Shown here: positions 1-5,004 of the stretch, one piece after another
Position numbering within the stretch: position 1 is the stretch's first letter
How the letters are laid out: every line of letters starts with the position of its first letter
NCBI GenBank assembly: GCA_903889605.1
Contig: CAISYK010001059.1
Location: 1 to 6,598 of the forward strand
DNA length: 6,598 nt
Direction: 5' to 3'
From: an uncultured Bacteroidota bacterium
Lineage (GTDB): Bacteria; Bacteroidota; Bacteroidia; 2-12-FULL-35-15
Made by a program: the position numbers and the translations under genes
Notes under the pieces: model-generated
Told to the model about the DNA's origin: nothing
Database searches by the model: none
What the model saw: the letters and a program-made list of their open reading frames with translations, nothing else

Positions 1-1148
1 CATTTGATATGCTTCCTGTATATCCCGAAATAAATGCACTTCAATCCGGAATGAGAAAAAAATCAGGAGCCTTTATCAAGGAAGCTGAGAAAATCGGATA
101 TTCTGAAGATGTGTGCACATACGTGAAATGTGATATTGGAATGATGCTTAACGGCAACATAGGACCCACAGGTGAAAAACTTCCTGCCCCCGATTTGCTT
201 TTACTAAGTTATACAGGCTGTTTCACTTTTTTGAAATGGTTCGAAAATCTTGAGCGTTTGTATCCGGGAGTTCCTGTTGCAATGCTTCACACTCCATATC
301 AGGAGGACGGACAAATCACCCAGGATCAGGTTGATTATATGGTGAAACAGCTGAAAGAGGATGTTATCCCTAAAATGGAAATGGTTTCAGGAAAGAAGTT
401 CGATATGGCCCGCTTATCCGGCATGATGGTGAATTCTGCCAAAGCCGAAGATCTGCTTGTGAAAGTTTTGGAAAGTGCAAAAAATGTTCCTTCACCAATA
501 GATGCATATTTTGCCGGAGTATATTACATTGGCCCTATATTTACAGCATTTAGAGGAACTGAAGAAGCCGTTGAATATTACACTGAACTTTGGAATGAAG
601 TTCAGGAACGTATGAGACTCGGACTTGGCCCTGTTACTCCGGAAGGAGAAATCCAGGAACAAAAATTCCGTTTGGTGATGGAAGGCCCTCCAAACTGGAC
701 AAATTTCCGTGAGTTCTGGAAAATATTTTATGATATGGGCGCGGTGATTGTGGCTTCTTCTTATACTAAAGTGGGAGGTGTTTATGATCTTGGCTTCCGT
801 CACGATCCAAAAGAACCGCTTGAAAGTCTAGCAAAATACTGCATGAGCTGTTATACTAACATGAACCTGCCTCAGCGCGTTGACTTACTCGAAAAATATG
901 TGAAAGAATACAAAGCCGACGGATTCCTTATTAATTCCATCAAAAGCTGTAATTCATTCTCTGCAGGCCAGCTTATGATTATGCGCGAAATTGAGCAAAG
1001 AACAGGTGTTCCAGTTGGTTTTATCGAAAGCGATTTGGTTGACCCCCGTTACTTCTCATATGCAAATATAAAAAACCGTTTAGAATCCTATTTCCAGATG
1101 CTTGAACAACGCAAAGTTATTTTGAAGCAGGAAGGAATTATATCTTAA
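1..1148 (+). CDS. bcrB: Benzoyl-CoA reductase subunit B-like protein (2-hydroxyacyl-CoA dehydratase superfamily), 5'-truncated by window edge
   Basis: Probable substrate-binding, [4Fe-4S]-carrying subunit of an ATP-dependent cytoplasmic enzyme that reduces benzoyl-CoA (or a related aryl/acyl-CoA) by single-electron steps. The first ATG is at 9, but the frame is open to position 1 and reads F-D before M-L-P-V-Y-P-E. That stretch lies inside the conserved family core, so I infer about 50-70 N-terminal residues are missing and ATG 9 is not the start. Numbering from Met 9, visible family blocks are CTYVKCDIG (36-44), PDLLLLSYTGCFTF (61-74), PIDAYFAGVYYIGP (163-176), EGPPNWTNFREFW (225-237), SYTKVGGVYDLGFRHDP (251-267) and NSIKSCNSFSAGQL (309-322). 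Cys36, Cys71 and Cys314 match the spacing of the three cluster ligands known in 2-hydroxyacyl-CoA dehydratases (inference). The ungapped match to BcrB/BadE/BzdO, as I recall that family, favours a reductase over a dehydratase. Substrate is unproven. The activase partner follows after 97 bp, so co-transcription is likely. Confidence 0.88.
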   Translation, partial: FDMLPVYPEINALQSGMRKKSGAFIKEAEKIGYSEDVCTYVKCDIGMMLNGNIGPTGEKLPAPDLLLLSYTGCFTFLKWFENLERLYPGVPVAMLHTPYQEDGQITQDQVDYMVKQLKEDVIPKMEMVSGKKFDMARLSGMMVNSAKAEDLLVKVLESAKNVPSPIDAYFAGVYYIGPIFTAFRGTEEAVEYYTELWNEVQERMRLGLGPVTPEGEIQEQKFRLVMEGPPNWTNFREFWKIFYDMGAVIVASSYTKVGGVYDLGFRHDPKEPLESLAKYCMSCYTNMNLPQRVDLLEKYVKEYKADGFLINSIKSCNSFSAGQLMIMREIEQRTGVPVGFIESDLVDPRYFSYANIKNRLESYFQMLEQRKVILKQEGIIS

Positions 1149-1192
1149 TTAATACGAATACTGATCACGGATTTGCAATTGCGGAATTTTTG

Positions 1193-1220
1193 AATCCGAA
1201 AGCAATAATCCGAAAGCAAT
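1193..1220. repeat. Perfect 14-bp tandem duplication
   Basis: AATCCGAAAGCAAT occurs twice back to back (1193-1206 and 1207-1220) in the 97-bp gap between the reductase subunit and activase genes, ending 25 bp before the activase ATG. The first copy also closes a 6-bp dyad, CGGATT at 1168-1173 with AATCCG at 1193-1198. It may be a replication-slippage duplication, or a leader element between co-transcribed genes; nothing here separates the two. Confidence 0.85.
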
Positions 1221-1245
1221 TAATAACAGAAAACTAGAAACTGAT

Positions 1246-2667
1246 ATGAGTAAATATTATCTGGGAGTTGACCTTGGCTCCACCACATCAAAAGCGGTAA
1301 TCATCAACGAACAGGATGAAATCATCGGGCGAGGCATTACTAATACGCGTGCAAATTATTCTGTAGCCGCCGATATTGCCCGCGATGAAGCTATTTTCAA
1401 TGCCAGATTTTCAATTCTTCAGAAAAAATTAGAAGAAGAAATAAAAGTAAAACCTGAGTACAAAAAATACATCACCGATTTAGAAAGCGTTTTTCAATAC
1501 GAACAATTTAAAGTTCGTTTGGATAAATTGGGTGATGAATTGCTGAAAACATGCAACTCTTTCTTCAAAGACGACCAAAAGAAAGAAGAAATAATAGGAC
1601 ACTTAAGAAATATTCGCAGATCATTCAAGCCTGTTATTAAGCGTGACTATCTTTACAATGACCTTGGATCTAAAAACCAATTCTTCCGCGATATTGTTTC
1701 TGAAAAATATAATGAGGAAGTAAATAAACTGGACATGTCGCTTTTTGAACCGCTGATGACTGTTTGGGACAAAAGCATCAGTCCTGCTGAGAATGAGCGC
1801 GTTATGTTCAACTTTCAGGAACTTGTTCAGAAAGCTATGGAGGAATTGAAGGACAAATACAAAAATCTGCCTGATACTATTGCCGACACTACTAATATTA
1901 ATTTTGATGCCGAAATGAATTTGCTCAAAGGAAACTTTGACCAGGTTTCTGAAACGCTTCGTGATCATATCAATGAAATTGCTGAAATAGAATTCAACAT
2001 AACAAATATGACCGGAACAGGTTATGGACGAGCTCTTTTGCCTTTCCCTCAAGACTGTATTCGTTCCGAAATTTTATGTCACGCGTTCGGAGCGCACGCA
2101 ATATTTCCCGACACAAGAACAGTTCTTGATATCGGCGGACAGGATACCAAAGCCATACAGGTTGACAAATACGGACTTGTAACAAGTTTCCAGATGAACG
2201 ACAGATGCGCTGCTGGCTGCGGACGCTACCTTGGCTATATAGCTGATGAAATGAGCATTTCGGTTAATGAGCTTGGACCAATGGCCATGAAAGCAGAAAA
2301 GGAAGTTGTTATTTGTTCAACATGTACAGTGTTTGCAGGTGCAGAACTTCGCGAACTTACAAACCTCGGAGAAAAGCGTGAAGATATTTTAGGCGGACTG
2401 CATAAAGCTATAATCATGCGTGCCATGTCACTAATAGCTCGTTCTGGTGGAGTATATAACGAATTTACTTTTACAGGCGGTGTTGCCAGAAATCCGGCAG
2501 TAAATAAATACCTTGGCCAGCTTGTAAAAGAAAACTACGGCGACAAAATAAAAATAAATATCCATACTGATTCAATTTTCATGGGAGCACTCGGCGGTGC
2601 AATGTTTGCCAGAAGAAATATTAAGGCTGATCTGCCGAGTTCCGGCAAGAATAAAACTGCAGTTTAA
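1246..2667 (+). CDS. bcrA: Long BcrA/BadF-type activase ATPase (acyl-CoA dehydratase/benzoyl-CoA reductase activator)
   Basis: Predicted ASKHA-fold ATPase that binds a [4Fe-4S] cluster at a subunit interface and uses ATP hydrolysis to drive a low-potential electron into its catalytic partner, here very likely the upstream BcrB-like subunit. Visible motifs are the phosphate-1 loop GVDLGSTTSK (7-16), TGTGYGR (256-262), the phosphate-2 loop DIGGQDTK (295-302), the cluster Cys321 in NDRCAAGCGR, Cys360 in CSTCTVF, and the adenosine motif TGGVARN (410-416). Cys321 and Cys360 correspond to the two ligands in HgdC. Extra cysteines at 325 and 357 sit close by. Simple activases have about 260 residues; this has 473 because a charged, probably helical segment (about 45-250) lies between the first beta-hairpin and TGTGYGR. 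This resembles the long BcrA/BadF subunits (about 440). The ATG at 1246 is chosen because the glycine-rich loop starts six residues later; its leader is A-rich without a Shine-Dalgarno sequence. No BcrD-like gene follows. The activase assignment is near certain; the specific BcrA assignment less so. Confidence 0.93.
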   Translation: MSKYYLGVDLGSTTSKAVIINEQDEIIGRGITNTRANYSVAADIARDEAIFNARFSILQKKLEEEIKVKPEYKKYITDLESVFQYEQFKVRLDKLGDELLKTCNSFFKDDQKKEEIIGHLRNIRRSFKPVIKRDYLYNDLGSKNQFFRDIVSEKYNEEVNKLDMSLFEPLMTVWDKSISPAENERVMFNFQELVQKAMEELKDKYKNLPDTIADTTNINFDAEMNLLKGNFDQVSETLRDHINEIAEIEFNITNMTGTGYGRALLPFPQDCIRSEILCHAFGAHAIFPDTRTVLDIGGQDTKAIQVDKYGLVTSFQMNDRCAAGCGRYLGYIADEMSISVNELGPMAMKAEKEVVICSTCTVFAGAELRELTNLGEKREDILGGLHKAIIMRAMSLIARSGGVYNEFTFTGGVARNPAVNKYLGQLVKENYGDKIKINIHTDSIFMGALGGAMFARRNIKADLPSSGKNKTAV

Positions 2668-2699
2668 AGCAAATAAACAACTTAATAATTTAACTATTT

Positions 2700-2737
2700 T
2701 GAAAATCAGACTGCGGATTTAATCCGCAGTCATTTCA
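2700..2737 (+). terminator. Stem-loop after the activase gene, possible terminator
   Basis: GACTGCGGATT (2709-2719) and AATCCGCAGTC (2721-2731) are perfectly complementary. The realistic fold is an 8-9-bp GC-rich stem with a short TTTAA-type loop. A further TGAAA/TTTCA pairing (2700-2704 with 2733-2737) flanks it across a small asymmetric bulge. It begins about 40 bp after the activase stop codon, a normal place for a terminator. No T-run follows on the plus strand, so it could instead be an RNA-stabilising 3' hairpin. Confidence 0.45.
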
Positions 2738-2823
2738 AACAGATTAACAGACATCGGCAATTTCATTCAGACAGATTTGCCTGGTCATTACAAAGAATAA
2801 GGCTGCGGCAAAAAGGAACTTAA

Positions 2824-2879
2824 ACAATGAGCTAGTTGAATAATTTACTGATCAGCAAATTATTCAACTAGCTCATTGT
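2824..2879. promoter_or_regulatory. Perfect 23-bp inverted repeat (long hairpin) upstream of acyltransferase gene
   Basis: The arms 2824-2846 and 2857-2879 are perfect reverse complements over 23 bases. They are separated by 10 bases (2847-2856) that themselves contain the palindrome CTGATCAG. The element ends 25 bp before the TTG start at 2905. No T-run follows on either strand, so it is not a textbook intrinsic terminator. Options are a strong transcript-end hairpin for the upstream genes, a leader hairpin influencing translation from the weak TTG, a protein-binding palindrome, or a remnant of a small palindromic repeat element. The dyad is read directly from the sequence; its role is unknown. 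Confidence 0.9.
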
Positions 2880-2904
2880 CAAATTGATTAACAGACCTTA
2901 ACAA

Positions 2905-3759
2905 TTGACACAAAATAAACAGATACAGAAAATTGACGTTGAGGACGTTATCAGGACTAAAAACCCGCGTTTACTGAAACTCCTGCCCCGTTTTGTACTG
3001 AATTATATCAAACGCATTATCCATCAGGATGAGTTTAATGAGTATCTTCTGCTGACAAAGGATTTTCACGGACACGACTTTGTAAGTGAAACCCTTAAAA
3101 ATTTCCAAATTCAAGTTATTAGTGAAGGAGTAGAAAATATCCCGGAAAATGGCGGATGCATTGTTGCGTGTAATCATCCGCTTGGCGGTATTGACGGCAT
3201 TGCCGTGATGAGTGAGGTAGGCAGCAGAAGGAAGGACATTAAAGCCATGGTTAATGATATACTGATGAACCTTGAAAACATCCGAAGTTTATTGGTCCCA
3301 ATTGACAAACATGCTAAAAACGCAGCTGAAAATGTAATACGTATAGATCAGGCATACGCATCGGATGAATGTATTATTGTTTTTCCGGCAGGCCTTGTTT
3401 CACGAAGGCAAAAAGGGAAAATTAATGACCTGGAATGGAAAAAGAGCTTTATTACCAAAGCGAAAAAATATCAGCGTGATATTATACCGGTTCACATAGA
3501 CGCACGAAATAGTAATTTTTTTTATAACCTTGCATCATTCAGGAAAATGATTGGTATAAAATCAAATATTGAAATGTTTTACCTGGTTGATGAAGTATAC
3601 AGGCAAAAGGGAAAGTTCATTAAATTAACCGTTGGCAAACCTATATCGTATAAAGCTTTTACAAAAGAACACTCTGATCTTGTTTGGGCTGCAAAAGTAA
3701 AACAGCACGTTTATGAGTTGGGAGAAGGTAAAAAAAAATTGGGTAGTCTGGATTTTTAA
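2905..3759 (+). CDS. Lysophospholipid acyltransferase family protein, hemolysin/OlsF-like type with HX5D motif
   Basis: Probable acyltransferase moving a fatty acyl chain from an acyl carrier onto a lyso-lipid at the inner membrane. The catalytic block NHPLGGIDG has His91 and Asp97, one residue wider than the classical HX4D. The second block is FPAGLVSR (160-167), where the usual FPEG glutamate is replaced by alanine. To my knowledge both variations typify the divergent LPLAT branch near putative hemolysins (COG3176) and the O-acyltransferase parts of ornithine/glycine-lipid enzymes, not classical PlsC. No signal peptide or strong membrane span is visible; the N-terminus (1-45) is basic and could bind the membrane peripherally. 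The start is forced: an in-frame stop lies at 2899-2901, TTG 2905 is the first start, and the next in-frame ATG falls after His91. No Shine-Dalgarno sequence is evident. A second acyltransferase follows after 56 bp, suggesting an operon. The lipid substrate cannot be assigned. Confidence 0.9.
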   Translation: MTQNKQIQKIDVEDVIRTKNPRLLKLLPRFVLNYIKRIIHQDEFNEYLLLTKDFHGHDFVSETLKNFQIQVISEGVENIPENGGCIVACNHPLGGIDGIAVMSEVGSRRKDIKAMVNDILMNLENIRSLLVPIDKHAKNAAENVIRIDQAYASDECIIVFPAGLVSRRQKGKINDLEWKKSFITKAKKYQRDIIPVHIDARNSNFFYNLASFRKMIGIKSNIEMFYLVDEVYRQKGKFIKLTVGKPISYKAFTKEHSDLVWAAKVKQHVYELGEGKKKLGSLDF

Positions 3760-3763
3760 TTAA

Positions 3764-3802
3764 GGATTTAATCCGAAATTTGGGCTGGCTGAAATCCGAA
3801 AT
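3764..3802. repeat. Short intergenic repeats (GGATTTAATCC dyad and paired AATCCGAAAT)
   Basis: The 56-bp gap between the acyltransferase genes contains GGATTTAATCC (3764-3774), the same 11-mer found at the core of the stem at 2715-2725. It also holds two copies of AATCCGAAAT (3770-3779 and 3793-3802). The 9-mer AATCCGAAA also makes up most of the tandem repeat at 1193-1220. The function is unknown, and no stable terminator-like stem forms here. Confidence 0.6.
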
Positions 3803-3815
3803 AAATTAAAACTAT

Positions 3816-4559
3816 ATGCGATATCTTATTATGCCTTTTAGGGCCGTTTATAAAATATACTACCTGATCGTTTTTGCGATGTCACTTATAATTACGTATC
3901 CCATCATGTATTATCTTCTGTCAGACCCTAAGCGTTTCCCTAAAGCTTTTACTGCTATGAGAATTCATGCTTTTTTTCTGCTTCTTTTTGCAGGAGCTTT
4001 TTTAAAGGTAAAAGGGGCAGAAAATATTCCCAAGAATGGGGCTTATATTATTTGTCCTAATCACAGCTCATACATTGATATTTTTTGTCTTTACACCATT
4101 TTCCCTAAATACTTTGTATTTACTGGAAAAAAGGAAATTGAAAAGTGGCCTTTATTCCATATTTACTATACTTCCGGCATGAATATTTTGGTTGACAGGA
4201 GCTCTAAAACAGGAATGTTTAAAGCATTAAAAAGAATGTCTCACGAAATTGAAATTGGCAATCCGCTTGCGATATTCCCGGAAGGCACTATATCTAAAGA
4301 TGCTCCGAGAATGACTTCTATTAAACCAGGAGCTTTTGCTATAGCAATTCAAAAGCAAGTTCCTATTGTTCCGGTTACCTTTGTCACTAACTGGAAACGT
4401 CTCTCAAGAAGCGGATTTTGGAACGGGCCTGCCGTACCTGGAATAGCTGAAGTTGTTATACATAAACCAATAATAACAACCGGACTTAAAAAAGAGGATG
4501 TCAGCAAACTTCAGGATGAGGTAATTGCTGTTATCAGCAGTGCTTTACCAATTTCTTGA
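3816..4559 (+). CDS. plsC: 1-acyl-sn-glycerol-3-phosphate acyltransferase (PlsC-like)
   Basis: Predicted membrane acyltransferase converting lysophosphatidic acid to phosphatidic acid, the second acylation in phospholipid synthesis. All standard motifs are present in order: motif I NHSSYID (82-88, His83 and Asp88, HX4D), a motif II-like region around GKKEIEKWPLF (104-114), motif III FPEGTIS (154-160, Glu156) and motif IV VPIVPV (182-187). The N-terminus has a hydrophobic stretch at about 11-35 and another at about 51-64, consistent with a membrane anchor. A length of 247 residues is normal. ATG 3816 gives an N-terminus that includes the anchor and follows an A/T-rich leader typical of Bacteroidota. 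The gene lies 56 bp behind another acyltransferase; the pair may work sequentially on one lipid or on different lipid classes. Acceptors other than lysophosphatidate, such as lyso-ornithine or glycine lipids, are possible because the motifs define chemistry rather than acceptor. Confidence 0.92.
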   Translation: MRYLIMPFRAVYKIYYLIVFAMSLIITYPIMYYLLSDPKRFPKAFTAMRIHAFFLLLFAGAFLKVKGAENIPKNGAYIICPNHSSYIDIFCLYTIFPKYFVFTGKKEIEKWPLFHIYYTSGMNILVDRSSKTGMFKALKRMSHEIEIGNPLAIFPEGTISKDAPRMTSIKPGAFAIAIQKQVPIVPVTFVTNWKRLSRSGFWNGPAVPGIAEVVIHKPIITTGLKKEDVSKLQDEVIAVISSALPIS

Positions 4560-4563
4560 TAAG

Positions 4564-4613
4564 AATATAACGGCACTTGAATGTTTTTTTATATCATAGA
4601 CCGTTATATTTTT
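4564..4613 (+). terminator. Terminator between convergent genes
   Basis: AATATAACGG (4564-4573) pairs perfectly with CCGTTATATT (4601-4610), and the right arm runs into a T-run ending at 4613. It starts 5 bp after the plsC-like stop codon. The 27-base loop is AT-rich and contains its own run of seven T. Its position between convergent genes and the complementary A-rich left side would let it act in both directions, less convincingly for the minus strand. Confidence 0.6.
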
Positions 4614-4752
4614 AACAAACAATGTTCAGTCCAATAGAAATAAATTACCTGAGGCAGTATTTTTTTTGCTCCCACGCTTCTGCCGGATTCTTTCAAATCA
4701 ATAGAAAAAACATCTATACTCAAATGCGGAAATGGCTTTACAAATAAATTGA
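4614..4752. other. Convergent intergenic region, no confident gene
   Basis: This stretch of about 140 bp lies between the plus-strand terminator and the end of the minus-strand phosphatase gene. It contains one plus-strand 41-codon open frame (4622-4747, ATG to TAA) with no recognisable motif and no ribosome-binding site. It also has several A/T runs but no convincing separate terminator for the minus-strand gene. Confidence 0.5.
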
Positions 4753-5004
4753 TTAATTTCCCTTACTGAACTTTGCAGTGAACTTCCCTTTTTCAGTAGT
4801 CACAACACAAAAATAAAGTCCTTGTGAAATGTCACCTAAATTTACCTGAATCTCCTTTTGACTAGTAAGTGATTTTGAAATAACCCTTTTGCCTGCAAAA
4901 TCATAAATTTCTATAATCCCCTTTTTATTCAGAAGGTCTGTATCATTTATTTTTAACCGAATAAAATCTCTGGCAGGATTTGGATAAATAATTAAAGGGA
5001 AACT
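4753..5004 (-). other. Type IX secretion C-terminal sorting domain (within the PhoD-like protein)
   Basis: The last 80-odd residues have the hallmarks of T9SS type A tails: a linker (SETNKKSKNS), then YPNPARDFIRLKI (521-533), IEIYDFAGKRV (545-555), and a closing QVNLGDISQGLYFCVVTT (567-584) followed by lysines. This is the single best taxonomic marker in the window, because T9SS is restricted to Bacteroidota and close relatives. It implies that the host carries the por/spr secretion machinery. Confidence 0.93.

Noticed and set aside
9..11. ATG at 9 as the true start of the first gene
   Set aside because: The frame is open to the window edge, and the residues around this Met lie inside the conserved core of the family, so the true start is upstream of the window.
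1380..1995. The internal segment of the activase considered as an intein or inserted mobile domain
   Set aside because: No Cys/Ser at the left boundary with a His-Asn splice end, no endonuclease motifs, and base and codon use match the rest of the gene. The long form also fits BcrA/BadF.
1621..2052. 143-codon minus-strand open frame inside the activase gene, and similar antisense frames at 492-803 and 2971-3177
   Set aside because: They overlap well-supported family genes. Their translations are low-complexity in character, rich in Phe/Ile/Ser/Arg, as is typical of antisense shadows.
2824..2879. The 23-bp inverted repeat considered as an invertible promoter (phase-variation) switch
   Set aside because: The arms enclose only 10 bases, too little for a promoter, and no invertase gene is present in the window.
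2742..2896. 11-bp direct repeat GATTAACAGAC at 2742-2752 and 2886-2896, considered as target-site duplication of a small mobile element
   Set aside because: The enclosed 133 bp has no terminal inverted repeats at its ends (the dyad lies internally and asymmetrically), and an 11-base AT-rich match can arise by chance or shared local composition.
4622..4747. 41-codon plus-strand open frame between the convergent genes
   Set aside because: It has no recognisable motif or ribosome-binding site and sits behind a terminator. A frame of this length is expected by chance in a gap of about 190 bp.
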